In this document: piece by piece, positions 9,011 through 17,837 of the stretch
Layout: every line of letters starts with the position of its first letter
How positions within the stretch are numbered: the first letter of the stretch is position 1
Source: Nitrospira sp.
Lineage (GTDB): Bacteria > Nitrospirota > Thermodesulfovibrionia > Thermodesulfovibrionales > Dissulfurispiraceae
NCBI GenBank assembly: GCA_002634385.1
Contig: NSJL01000011.1
Coordinates: forward strand, 1 to 64,000
Direction of reading: 5' to 3'
Length of the DNA: 64,000 nt
Program-made: the position numbers and the translations under genes
The notes under the pieces: generated by a model
The model's database searches: none
Told to the model about the DNA's origin: nothing
The model's input: only the letters and a program-made list of their open reading frames with translations

Positions 9011-9857
9011 TCTTCTGCCCGGTTTTTCTTTTACCTTCTCTCGCCGTCTCTTTCTTGGCGGCTTTCTTCCCGGAACCCTTCCCGGCCTTTTCGATCTCCT
9101 CCTGCGGCTCCGGCGTTTCCTGCACCACCGGCTTTACAATGATTTTATTGGAGAACCGCAGGTCGATGTACTCCACTGTCATATTCCTCTTCTGCACCTC
9201 TTCCCTCACAAAGGCGAGCCGCTCCAGCTTCTTCTCAAAATCCCCCGTACCCACCCGTATGGCGATGCCGCCGACGTTCATGGTGAGGTCCTCGGGCCTG
9301 TTTCCCGTAATCACCACGTTCCCGTCATACAGGACCGACTTACGGCCGCGCAGCATCTCTATGAGCCGGACCGCCTCGCCGTACGTGCTTTTATTCGTGC
9401 CGGGGTCTATCTCTTTAATCACAGGGAGGAACAGGGCAGTCCCCTCTTTTATCGGCTCAAGGATAACCCCCTCCCGGTCTACCAGATAGGGACGGTCCGC
9501 CAGACTTACCACGGCAAGGGGGACTCCCTCCATCACCCGGACGAGCACTCTGCCCGATAACTCCCTGCGGATGATCGCCTCCTTGATCCAGGGAGACCGT
9601 TTGAGGTTATGGTAGATCTGCCGGCCGGAAAAACGGAACATCTCCTCGTCCTGTTTTAGTTTCACCAGGGAGCGCAGTTCCTCATTCCGGAGATGGCTGT
9701 TTCCGAGAAAGACAATTTCCTTTACCCGCACAAGGTATTTCAGGGAGTAGAAGATTCCGAGGCAAACGGAGAGGGACAGAAGCACGGCAGCTGCGACGAG
9801 CCGGTACTGTCCTCTTTCCCTTCTCCTCCTCAATGTCCTCAGGTTTCTCCTATCCAT
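8988..9857 (-). CDS. ftsQ: cell division protein FtsQ (POTRA)
   Basis: A 289-residue bitopic protein: a basic cytoplasmic N-terminus rich in Arg, one membrane helix (about 20-42), a POTRA domain (VKEIVFLGNSHLRNEELRSLV) and a beta domain (YLVDREGVILEPI). It links early and late divisome proteins in the periplasm. Unusually, the C-terminus is a roughly 45-residue Lys/Glu/Gly-rich tail after the last beta strand, partly encoded in the overlap with ftsA. It lies 23 bp after ddl. Confidence 0.93.
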   Translation of the reverse strand: MDRRNLRTLRRRRERGQYRLVAAAVLLSLSVCLGIFYSLKYLVRVKEIVFLGNSHLRNEELRSLVKLKQDEEMFRFSGRQIYHNLKRSPWIKEAIIRRELSGRVLVRVMEGVPLAVVSLADRPYLVDREGVILEPIKEGTALFLPVIKEIDPGTNKSTYGEAVRLIEMLRGRKSVLYDGNVVITGNRPEDLTMNVGGIAIRVGTGDFEKKLERLAFVREEVQKRNMTVEYIDLRFSNKIIVKPVVQETPEPQEEIEKAGKGSGKKAAKKETAREGKRKTGQKNGTKEKR

Positions 9858-9880
9858 ACCACCGCCCGTAACGGCCGAAA

Positions 9881-10822
9881 CTACTGCTCAAGAGACAGCC
9901 TGAGGATCTCCTCGATCAGGGCGGGAAAATCCATTCCCGAAAGCAGCGCTATCTTGGGAAGGAGGCTCGTCTCCGTCATTCCCGGGATAGTGTTTACCTC
10001 GAGAATCCAGGGGTTTCCGTCGTTATCGAGGATAAAATCCACCCGGGTCGCTCCCCTGCACCCAAGGGCATTATGCGCCCGCAGCGCCATGGCGGAGAGT
10101 GTCGCATAGGCCGAAGGCGCCACTTCGGGAGGCAGTATATACTTCGTGAGACCGGGAGTGTATTTTGCCTTGTAACTGTAAAACTCCGCGGAGGGCCTGA
10201 CTTCGACGCCCCCCAGGACCCTCTGTTCAAGAATACCTATCTGGATCTCTTTGCCCGGAATATATTTTTCGACCAGAATCCTGTCGCCGTACCGGAAGGC
10301 CTCCCGGACGGCGGCCTCTGTTCCGGACATGTCCCTTACAATGCTGACGCCAATGCTGGACCCCTCGGTTACCGGCTTAATGACCCACGGCAGGGAAAAA
10401 TCGGCGAACGCTTCCAGCAGGGAGGGATCTATCTTCCCCCCATTCCCTACCTGGCTCTTGTTCACCACAACAAAGGGGGGCACGGGGACGTTGTTGCCGA
10501 GAAACATTCTTTTGGACGCCTCCTTGTCCATCGCCAGGGCGGAAGCCAGAATGCCCGAACCCGTATAGGGGATGCCCAGCACTTCGAGCAGCCCCTGCAC
10601 CGCTCCGTTCTCGCCCCAGCCGCCATGAAGGGCCAGAAAAGCGATCTCGATTCCCTCTCTCGTAAGGTCCTGGCAGAGGGAGTCCGATGCATCGATGAAG
10701 ACGGGAGCGTACCCGAGCCCCTCCAGCGCCTTGTGGATGGCGCTTCCGCTTCGCAGGGACACCTCCCTTTCCGCGGAGGCCCCGCCCGCAATAACGCCGA
10801 TGCGTTTATTCGTTATCATCAC
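9881..10822 (-). CDS. ddl: D-alanine--D-alanine ligase
   Basis: A 313-residue ATP-grasp enzyme making the D-Ala-D-Ala dipeptide for the peptidoglycan stem. Motifs include [52 protein letters not shown] and the terminal [20 protein letters not shown] metal/ATP site. The first codon may be GTG at 10822 (AAGGAG six bases upstream) or the adjacent ATG at 10819. It follows murC after a 330-bp gap in which murB, usual at this place in related clusters, is missing. Confidence 0.96.
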   Translation of the reverse strand: MMITNKRIGVIAGGASAEREVSLRSGSAIHKALEGLGYAPVFIDASDSLCQDLTREGIEIAFLALHGGWGENGAVQGLLEVLGIPYTGSGILASALAMDKEASKRMFLGNNVPVPPFVVVNKSQVGNGGKIDPSLLEAFADFSLPWVIKPVTEGSSIGVSIVRDMSGTEAAVREAFRYGDRILVEKYIPGKEIQIGILEQRVLGGVEVRPSAEFYSYKAKYTPGLTKYILPPEVAPSAYATLSAMALRAHNALGCRGATRVDFILDNDGNPWILEVNTIPGMTETSLLPKIALLSGMDFPALIEEILRLSLEQ

Positions 10823-11094
10823 TCCGTGCTCCTTGCATTTCGTTTTGATGCCCTCTATTGTATCAGGGAACCTCTCCCTATCTCCATTATTTTCTTATGC
10901 GGGGGAAATCCTCTTTTTTTTTCAGCTCTCGGCACAATAGCCCTCCCATAATAAAAAAGACGGCCTGCTGCGGGACATGGCCGCACACTCTACACAAGAG
11001 CGGAAGTTCCGGTACGGCGGGAGGGAAAGGGATAGGGAAAGGGAACGCCTGTACGATCCCGGGGCAGGAGCACGCAGTGCCCCCGGCGGCTTCC

Positions 11095-11163
11095 AGGGTG
11101 TGTAGGCAAACTATGTTCGCAGCGAGGCCGGCTGCAGCAGAAGATAGTTTGCCTACACACCCC
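11095..11163. repeat. hairpin-family copy (c), encoding the murC stop
   Basis: A 69-bp element with 20-bp ends, AGGGTGTGTAGGCAAACTAT and ATAGTTTGCCTACACACCCC (rc of the first but for one base). The interior contains GCAGCGAGGCCGGCTGCAGC. The element supplies the last Gly and Val codons and the TAG stop of murC. The rest of the gap, 10823-11094, shows no gene. It has a purine run near 11013-11041 and no murB trace. Confidence 0.85.
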
Positions 11164-12529
11164 AGAGCTTTTGTGCTATCTCCTCGCCCAGCTTGTAGAC
11201 ATCCCCCGCTCCGAGGGAAATCACTATATCGCCGGAGCGGAGCTGCGCGAGGATACTCTCCCGCATCTCTTCCCTGTCGGGGATATAATGAACCTCCCTG
11301 CCGGCCTCTTCCCGTATGCGCCGGGCAAGTTTTTCCGCATGGACCCCTTCGATGGGCTTCTCCCCCGCCGCATAGATATCCATCAGGAACAACACATCGG
11401 CATCCGTAAAACTGGTGATGAATTCATCCATGAGATCCATGGTTCTCGTATACCGGTGGGGCTGGAAAAGGACAATGAGCCTGCTTCCGGGAAAGCATTC
11501 CCGCGCTGCTTTCAAGGTAGCCTTTATCTCGGACGGGTGGTGTCCATAGTCATCGAAAACCCGTATTCCCTTTGCCTCGCCTTTGGGCTCGAATCTCCGG
11601 TGAATCCCGCTGAACGAACTGAGGGCCTTTGCCGTCACTTCGAGGGGAATCTGCAGCTCGAGGGCGACGGCGAGGGCGGCCAGGCTGTTGAGCACATTGT
11701 GTCTGCCCGGAATGGGGATGGTAAAGAACCCCATGGACTTCCCCCTGAAGACGGCCTCGAAGCTCATTTCCGTACCGGAGTGGCGTATGTCCCGGGCATA
11801 GATATCCGCCTCCTCCGAGAGTCCGTAGGTAATCACCTTCCGTTGAATGCCGGGGAGAAGCTCACGGAGATAGGCGTTCTCGATGCATACCACCGCAATC
11901 CCGTAAAAAGGGATCTTATTAATGAAGGACAGGAAGGCATGCTTCAGGATCTCTATATCCTGAAAGAATTCCATGTGCTCCCTGTCGATGTTGGTAATGA
12001 CCGCAATGGTGGGGTTGAGCTTCAGGAAAGAGCCGTCGCTCTCGTCGGCTTCGGCGACGAGGTAATCCCCCTGCCCGAGCCGCGCATTGCTTCCGATGCC
12101 ATTGAGCTTCCCGCCGATAACCACCGTGGGATCAAGCCCCCCCTCTCCGAGGATGGTTGCCACGAGAGAGGTGGTGGTGGTCTTCCCGTGGGCCCCGGCC
12201 ACCAGGATACCATATTTGAGCCTGCCCAGTTCTGCAAGCATTTCCGCCCGGGGAATGACCGGAACCAGACGTCGTTTCGCCTCCCTCACCTCGGGATTGG
12301 CAGGCGATACCGCAGAAGAGATGACGACCACATGCGCGCTGTCGACATTTTCCTCCCGATGGCCGATATGCACGGTGATGCCGAGCCTCCTAAGCCGGGT
12401 TGTCGTTTCGGACTCCCTGATATCGGAACCGGTCACTTCATAGCCGAGATTATGCAGCACCTCCGCGATGCCGCTCATTCCCACTCCGCCGATGCCGACA
12501 AAATGCAGTACCCTGTATTTATTGAACAT
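11153..12529 (-). CDS. murC: UDP-N-acetylmuramate--L-alanine ligase
   Basis: A 458-residue Mur ligase adding the first amino acid (L-Ala) to UDP-MurNAc. It shows the N-terminal Rossmann motif FVGIGGVGMSGIAEVL, the ATP loop GAHGKTTTT (residues 112-120), EADESDGSFL, the NIDREHMEFF segment and DDYGHHPSEI with PHRYTRT in the C-terminal domain, all typical of MurC. The final residues (WGV, stop) are encoded by the end of a hairpin repeat, so the native 3' end seems to have been replaced. It lies 63 bp downstream of murG. Confidence 0.97.
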   Translation of the reverse strand: MFNKYRVLHFVGIGGVGMSGIAEVLHNLGYEVTGSDIRESETTTRLRRLGITVHIGHREENVDSAHVVVISSAVSPANPEVREAKRRLVPVIPRAEMLAELGRLKYGILVAGAHGKTTTTSLVATILGEGGLDPTVVIGGKLNGIGSNARLGQGDYLVAEADESDGSFLKLNPTIAVITNIDREHMEFFQDIEILKHAFLSFINKIPFYGIAVVCIENAYLRELLPGIQRKVITYGLSEEADIYARDIRHSGTEMSFEAVFRGKSMGFFTIPIPGRHNVLNSLAALAVALELQIPLEVTAKALSSFSGIHRRFEPKGEAKGIRVFDDYGHHPSEIKATLKAARECFPGSRLIVLFQPHRYTRTMDLMDEFITSFTDADVLFLMDIYAAGEKPIEGVHAEKLARRIREEAGREVHYIPDREEMRESILAQLRSGDIVISLGAGDVYKLGEEIAQKLWGV

Positions 12530-12592
12530 ATTCTTCTCCTTCGTTTTCCGCTCTTCTCTGCCGCGCTCTCTTCCTGCCGGTCTTCCCCACCG

Positions 12593-13723
12593 CTACGTTT
12601 TCACCAGGCTCAGTGCGATATCGGCGACCCTCTCCGCGGCATCGCCCCTTCCGAAAGCCGAAGATGCTCTCTGCATCTCCTTTCTCGCCCTCTGGTCGGC
12701 ATAGAGAGTCCGGATGGTCGTGGATAACGTCTCCCCGTTCAGGTCCCTGTCGAGGATCACCCGCGCGGCGCCCATGTCTTCCAGCTTTCTCGCATTGAAC
12801 TCCTGGTGGTTCGCAGCAGCGTACGGATAAGGAATCAGTACGGCGGGCTTCCCGACCGCGGTCAACTCCGCCAGGGTCGAAGCGCCCGCCCTGCAGACTA
12901 CCAGGTCGGCCAGGGAATATGCCTCCGCCATCTGGTAGATGAAGGGAACCACCATCCCTTTGAATCCGAGCCTTCTGTATGCCTCCATCACCTTCTCGTG
13001 ATCTTTCTCTCCCGTCTGGTGGAGGAACTGGATAGTGTGCCGCAAATCCAGCAGGTAATGCAACGCCTCGACCATGGCGGTATTGATGCTCCGCGCACCG
13101 AGGCTCCCCCCGGAAATAAAGACGGTGAACAGGTTCTTTTCCAGATGAAAAAGCGCGTAGGACTGATCACTGTCCTTCCCGGGTTCCTTCTTCAGAATAT
13201 GCCTGCGGATGGGATTCCCGGTCAGATATGTCTTGTCTTTCGGGAAGAAATCCATGCTTTCCTGGTAGGTAACGGCGACCGCGTCCACGAACTTCCCCAA
13301 AAACCGGTTGGTAAGCCCCGGAACGGAGTTCTGCTCCAGCACCAGGGTGGAAATTCCCTTCAGATGCGCTGCCAGCAGCATCCCGGCGGAGGCGTATCCC
13401 CCGACCCCGATAACGATATCCGGCCGGACCGAGCTCAGGATGCGGCGGGAATCATACAAGGAGAGAAGGAAGAGAAAGAGTGCACGCGCCTTCTTTGCAA
13501 AGGACTTCCCCACCAGCCCCTCCGCCCGTACGAAACGCAGGGGATATCCCTCCCGGGGGACTACCCTCGCTTCGAGCCCGTGCTCGGTGCCGACAAAGAC
13601 GATATCCCGTGCGGCCCCCCGATCCCGGAGCTCCTCCGCAGTGGCGATGCCCGGGAAGAGATGACCGCCGGTCCCGCCCCCGGCTATGATTACCTTTACC
13701 AACGATTCCTGTTGCATATCCAT
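12593..13723 (-). CDS. murG: UDP-GlcNAc:undecaprenyl-PP-MurNAc-pentapeptide transferase
   Basis: A 376-residue GT28-family glycosyltransferase at the inner membrane face that converts lipid I to lipid II. The first G-loop GGGTGGH is at residues 15-21, a second G-loop is FISGGSLGARSIN, and the donor-binding stretch VCRAGASTLAELTAVGKPAVLIPYPY is intact. The N-terminus is longer than usual by about nine residues; a TTG eight codons in (giving MVKVIIAGGG) is a possible alternative start. It is separated from ftsW by a long purine/pyrimidine hairpin tract rather than the usual tight spacing. Confidence 0.96.
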   Translation of the reverse strand: MDMQQESLVKVIIAGGGTGGHLFPGIATAEELRDRGAARDIVFVGTEHGLEARVVPREGYPLRFVRAEGLVGKSFAKKARALFLFLLSLYDSRRILSSVRPDIVIGVGGYASAGMLLAAHLKGISTLVLEQNSVPGLTNRFLGKFVDAVAVTYQESMDFFPKDKTYLTGNPIRRHILKKEPGKDSDQSYALFHLEKNLFTVFISGGSLGARSINTAMVEALHYLLDLRHTIQFLHQTGEKDHEKVMEAYRRLGFKGMVVPFIYQMAEAYSLADLVVCRAGASTLAELTAVGKPAVLIPYPYAAANHQEFNARKLEDMGAARVILDRDLNGETLSTTIRTLYADQRARKEMQRASSAFGRGDAAERVADIALSLVKT

Positions 13724-13731
13724 CCTAACGG

Positions 13732-13966
13732 CAGAGTAAGACAGGTAAAGGTAAAGAGTAAAATAAAAAAGAAAGAAAAAATGCCCTACCTCTCTCTGTT
13801 TTACTCTTACTCTCCGTCGCCTTACTCTTTATCTGTTTTTTCTGTCTTTTCTGTCTCTCTCTTTACTTTAACTTCTATTTATCTATCTTTCTCTGTTTTA
13901 TTCTGTCTTTTTTGTCCTTTTCTCTACCTCTACCTTTACCTGTTTTATTCTGTCTTTTACTTTCTG
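13732..13966. repeat. purine/pyrimidine hairpin tract (family B)
   Basis: On the plus strand a purine-rich arm (CAGAGTAAGACAGGTAAAGG and on to about 13785) is followed by about 170 bp of almost pure C/T containing CTACCTCTACCTTTACCTG and two TTTTATTCTGTCTTTT copies. The two arms are roughly complementary, so the tract can fold back. It fills the ftsW-murG gap and enters the last codons of ftsW. The opening sequence recurs at 55621. Confidence 0.7.
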
Positions 13967-15195
13967 TACCGGCTGTAGCCGTATCCTCTCTGCCAGCGGG
14001 GGGGGCGGGGGATGCTTACGGTGTCACGGACATCACGGGAGAGGTGCGCCTGTCTTTTGGGAACGCCGCCCGGAAGCGTCTCGACTCCTTTCTTTCCCTT
14101 CGAAACGTTCAGCAGCAGTCCCACCGCCATCATATTGACGATCATCGACGATCCCCCGTAGCTGATGAACGGCAGGGGAAGACCCTTGGTAGGCACCATT
14201 CCCGTCACTACCGCAAAATTCATTATAGCCTGGATGGCGATCATCAGGGACACGCCATAGGCGAGATTGCAGGAGAAAGGGGACGCCTCCGCCCTCCGGG
14301 CGATCTGTATGCCTTTCAGGAAGAGCGAGCAGAACAGAAGGGCGACCAGGACAGCCCCGACAAAGCCCAACTCCTCGCCGATCATCGAGAAAATAAAGTC
14401 GGTATGCACCTCGGGAAGAAAGAAGAGCTTCTGTTTTCCCTCTCCCAGCCCCACTCCGGTAAGCCCTCCGCTTCCGAGGGCGATAAAAGACTGGACGAGC
14501 TGGAAACCGCTCCCCTGGGCATCCTTCCAGGGGTCCAGGAATGCCACAACCCGCTTCCACCGGTAGGGCTCCGAGATGAGCTTGATCACCACCGGAATTC
14601 CGAGCGCCCCCAGGGAGAGAAGGTATTTCCAGTGGATGCCCGCAAGGTACAGCATCGCCACGGTAAGAAGCGCAAGGCTCATGGCCGCCCCGAAGTCGGG
14701 CTGCTTCAGGAAGACGACCTGGAATCCCCCCATTACGGCTATGGGCAGAGCGAAGGATTTGAGGCTCTCCCCCCGAAAGCCCGGCAGGCTCGTATACCAG
14801 GCGAGGAAAACCACCATGGACAACTTTACCAGCTCGGAAGGCTGAAAGGTGGAGGGCCAGATCCGGATCCACCTCCGGGCTCCTCCTGCGGTGATACCCA
14901 GGGGAGTGAAAACCAGCCCGAGGCAGACAAGAGAGAGCAGCAGCAGGGGGATCGCCATCCTCCTCAGGGTCTCCAGCGGAACCTTATAGGCGGCGAACAG
15001 GACGGCAATGCCGAGAAGCACCGTGAAGAGCTGCTTCTTGATGAAGCCGAACTGACTCAGCGCAACCCCTTTCTTCCGGTATTTCTCCAGCAGGTCGGGG
15101 GATATGACGGAGGTGGAGCTGTACACGGCGGTCAGTCCCACCAGGATAAGCAGGAGCAGGATGAGCAGAAGCCATTTATCGTATGACTGCTTCAT
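13957..15195 (-). CDS. ftsW: lipid II polymerase FtsW (SEDS family)
   Basis: A 412-residue polytopic protein, the division-specific SEDS glycosyltransferase. Seen are the family motifs GARRWIRIWPSTFQPSELVKL, KQPDFGAA (catalytic Asp region), the EELGFVGA segment and PFISYGGSSMIVN. About ten membrane segments precede a roughly 40-residue basic C-terminal tail rich in Arg and Pro that is longer than normal. Its last codons overlap a low-complexity tract, which may have extended the tail. The start overlaps the murD stop by 4 bp (ATGA). Confidence 0.96.
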   Translation of the reverse strand: MKQSYDKWLLLILLLLILVGLTAVYSSTSVISPDLLEKYRKKGVALSQFGFIKKQLFTVLLGIAVLFAAYKVPLETLRRMAIPLLLLSLVCLGLVFTPLGITAGGARRWIRIWPSTFQPSELVKLSMVVFLAWYTSLPGFRGESLKSFALPIAVMGGFQVVFLKQPDFGAAMSLALLTVAMLYLAGIHWKYLLSLGALGIPVVIKLISEPYRWKRVVAFLDPWKDAQGSGFQLVQSFIALGSGGLTGVGLGEGKQKLFFLPEVHTDFIFSMIGEELGFVGAVLVALLFCSLFLKGIQIARRAEASPFSCNLAYGVSLMIAIQAIMNFAVVTGMVPTKGLPLPFISYGGSSMIVNMMAVGLLLNVSKGKKGVETLPGGVPKRQAHLSRDVRDTVSIPRPPRWQRGYGYSRYRK

Positions 15196-16625
15196 AATCC
15201 TTCCACGATCCTTTTGAACTGCTTGCCCCGGTCCTCGAAGTCCCTGAACATATCGAAGCTGGCACAGGCCGGGGAGAACAGTACCACATCGCCCGGCACC
15301 GCAAGGTCGCGCGCCTTTCTCACCGCCTCCCCGAAGTCGTCCGTCAGAAAAACCTCCTTGCCGCCGCCCACAGCTTTCCGTATTTTCTCCCTGGCCTCTC
15401 CGATAAGGACAAGGGCTTTGACCCTCTCCTCGATCAAGGGGCGCAGAAGGGTGAAATCGCTGTCCTTGTCCCGGCCCCCCGCAATGAGAATGATCGGAGA
15501 GGAGAAGCTCTCGAGGGATTTGATCACCGCTCCCGCGTTGGTGCCTTTGGAGTCGTTGATGAACTGCACGCCGTTCAGCTCACGGACGAATTCGAGCCGG
15601 TGCTCCAGCCCGGGAAAAACGGAGAGGGCTCCGCGCACCGCGTCCTTGCTGCATCCCGCCAGCAAAGCCATGAGCGAAGCCGCCATGGCGTTCTCGATAT
15701 TATGGACGCCCCGTATCCGGAAAGTTGCGGGGTCAAGGGTAAAGGCCCCGGAAACCTGCGCGGGTTCCGGGAGAGCGAAATGGATCAGTCCCCCACGGTA
15801 ATACGCCCCCCGCACCTCCCGCTGCCTGCTGAAGAAAAAAACCTGCGGCCCCTTTTCCCGCCCCCTGAGCCTTTCCGCTTCCAGCGCCGCGGTAACGGGA
15901 TCGTCGGCGTTGAGCACAAGGAAATCGCCCGCTCCCTGGTTCTCAAAAATCCTGCATTTCGCGGCGATGTACTCCTCCATGGAGTGATACCTGTCGAGGT
16001 GATCGGGAGTAATATTCAGGATAGCGGCCCCTTTGGGCCTGAACGCATCGATAGTTTCCAGTTGAAAGCTGGATACTTCGGCCACGATACTGGTGAGAGC
16101 CGGGGATGTCCGGCAGCCGTCCTCCGCCCTCTTCAGGATCTCCTCCGTCAGCGCATTCCCGATATTCCCCCCCACCATGACCCCGGTCCCGTTCTCTTTC
16201 AGCATCTCATACAGGAGGGTAGTGGTGGTGGATTTTCCATTTGCCCCGGTCACGGCAAGAAAGGAGGGAATCCTCTCTTCTCCACAGGCCATATCCAACA
16301 GACCATGGGCCACCGCCTGGTAGGCCAGTTCCAACTCCCCGATGATCTTCACTCCCTTCTCCTTGGCCCGTTTCAGGGGAGCGATGGTGAGGGGCACCCC
16401 GGGGCTCACCACGATCAGGGAGGCCTCTTCAAAAAGCCCCGGCGGATGTTCGCCGAGGACGTGCCTGATCCCGGGCCCGAGCAGCGCAAGATAGGGCCCA
16501 AGGTCCTGCGGCCCCTTCTTGTCGGTTACGGTGACGCGGGCACCAAGCCGGTCAAGCAGACGCGCAGCCCCCACACCGCTCCGGGCAAGACCCAGGACCG
16601 TAACCGCCTTTCCCTTTACCTCCAT
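15192..16625 (-). CDS. murD: UDP-N-acetylmuramoyl-L-alanine--D-glutamate ligase
   Basis: A 477-residue cytosolic Mur ligase adding D-Glu. It shows the substrate Rossmann motif VTVLGLARSGVGAARLL, the ATP loop TGANGKSTTT (residues 126-135), the LNITPDHLDRYHSMEEY signature and NDSKGTNAGA in the C-terminal domain. The start ATG at 16625 is taken because GGGGAGGGG lies directly before it; in-frame codons upstream have no family similarity and run into dacA. It overlaps ftsW by 4 bp. Confidence 0.96.
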   Translation of the reverse strand: MEVKGKAVTVLGLARSGVGAARLLDRLGARVTVTDKKGPQDLGPYLALLGPGIRHVLGEHPPGLFEEASLIVVSPGVPLTIAPLKRAKEKGVKIIGELELAYQAVAHGLLDMACGEERIPSFLAVTGANGKSTTTTLLYEMLKENGTGVMVGGNIGNALTEEILKRAEDGCRTSPALTSIVAEVSSFQLETIDAFRPKGAAILNITPDHLDRYHSMEEYIAAKCRIFENQGAGDFLVLNADDPVTAALEAERLRGREKGPQVFFFSRQREVRGAYYRGGLIHFALPEPAQVSGAFTLDPATFRIRGVHNIENAMAASLMALLAGCSKDAVRGALSVFPGLEHRLEFVRELNGVQFINDSKGTNAGAVIKSLESFSSPIILIAGGRDKDSDFTLLRPLIEERVKALVLIGEAREKIRKAVGGGKEVFLTDDFGEAVRKARDLAVPGDVVLFSPACASFDMFRDFEDRGKQFKRIVEGL

Positions 16626-16689
16626 GCCCCTCCCCACCGGAAAGCGGCACGGCTCTTTCTGCCGGAGGGAATTCGTATAATGCAATACA

Positions 16690-17817
16690 TCATGACAGGT
16701 CTCTACCCGGAAGTTTTTTCCCTTTTTCGGCAACTCTTACCCGTCCGCCTTTTTTCTTCTTACTCCTCTTTTCCACTGCCTTGACCGCCTTATCCCTCTT
16801 ACCGCCCTTCCCCTTTGCCAGCTTCGGACGGCTGTCGGATTTTCTCTGCTTGCTCTTGCTCTTTACGAGCTTGTGCCGGGCGGACTTCTTTCCGGTCTTG
16901 TAGGAAGCGAGAACGATGGGCTTCTCGTTGCTGCTGGTAAAATAGATCATCGGCTCCGCCTTCTGGGCCAGGATATCGTATCCTTTCGCCAAAAGCGCGG
17001 TGGAATCTCCCCAGAGGTCGTCCCTGACGGATTCGCCCAGGACAGCGGTTATCAGGGTTGCCTGCTCCTTCTTCGAGGCGGAGACAAAGCAGTGGCGGGC
17101 TGCCCTCGTATAACCGGTCTTGCCGCCGATGCAGCCGTCGTCCGTCCAGAGGAGCTGGTTGGTATTCTTTACGAAGAGGCGTCTTCCCTCCAGGGAACGG
17201 ATCTCCTTTGTCCTTGTACCAAGACTTTCCTGGAGCAGGGGATATTTGAGGGACTCCTTCATCACCTTCGCAAGGTCGAAGGCGGTAATGTACTGATCGG
17301 CCCCGGGAAGTCCCGAAGCATTGATAAAACGGGTATTTTCAGCCCCCAGACGCATGGCCTTTTCGTTCATGAGATGGGTAAAGGCCGCCTCGGATCCCGC
17401 AACCGCCTCGGCCAGGGCCACGGCCGCGCCGTTGACGGACCGTATCAGGGCGAGGGCAAGGAGATCCCTCATGAAAAATCTCTCCCCCGGCCTCAGGTGC
17501 GGGCTCACCGAAGGGGTGTTCGCCGCTTTGGGGCTTATGGTGAGGACCGCATCGGGGCTGAGCCTGTCGAGGGCCACCATGGCCGTAACGAGCTTCGTCG
17601 TGCTGGCGGGGGGAAGCTTCCAGTTGGGATTCTTCGCATACAGTATCTTTTCGGTGGCGTTGTCGATGACCACGGCAGCCCGGGCGGTAATTTCGTCGGC
17701 AGAGGAAGGAAGCGGTACTCCCTGCAGGGCGAGTACGAAAAAGATAACCAGGAAAAGGAGTTTTCTGATAAACGACAAGCGGCGGACGGCAGACGGAAGG
17801 GTGCTGCTTTGGCTCAT
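16690..17817 (-). CDS. dacA: D-alanyl-D-alanine carboxypeptidase (S11, DacA-like)
   Basis: A 375-residue exported penicillin-binding protein that trims the terminal D-Ala of stem peptides. The active-site motifs are complete: S72-T-T-K75, S127-V-N129 and K233-T-G235. A signal segment spans about residues 18-40. In place of the usual amphipathic membrane anchor the last ~75 residues are highly Lys/Arg/Ser-rich (KSKSKQRKSDSR, KKKKGGRVRV), which could bind the wall or the lipid surface by charge. Start at 17817 has GAGGAG seven bases upstream. Its place between mraY and murD is unusual. Confidence 0.93.
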   Translation of the reverse strand: MSQSSTLPSAVRRLSFIRKLLFLVIFFVLALQGVPLPSSADEITARAAVVIDNATEKILYAKNPNWKLPPASTTKLVTAMVALDRLSPDAVLTISPKAANTPSVSPHLRPGERFFMRDLLALALIRSVNGAAVALAEAVAGSEAAFTHLMNEKAMRLGAENTRFINASGLPGADQYITAFDLAKVMKESLKYPLLQESLGTRTKEIRSLEGRRLFVKNTNQLLWTDDGCIGGKTGYTRAARHCFVSASKKEQATLITAVLGESVRDDLWGDSTALLAKGYDILAQKAEPMIYFTSSNEKPIVLASYKTGKKSARHKLVKSKSKQRKSDSRPKLAKGKGGKRDKAVKAVEKRSKKKKGGRVRVAEKGKKLPGRDLS

Positions 17818-17837
17818 GGTCAACTCCTCGTTTTTTT

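Noticed and set aside
7520..9142. A 540-codon plus-strand open frame
   Set aside because: Antisense shadow of ftsA/ftsQ, low-complexity translation, no ribosome site or family similarity.
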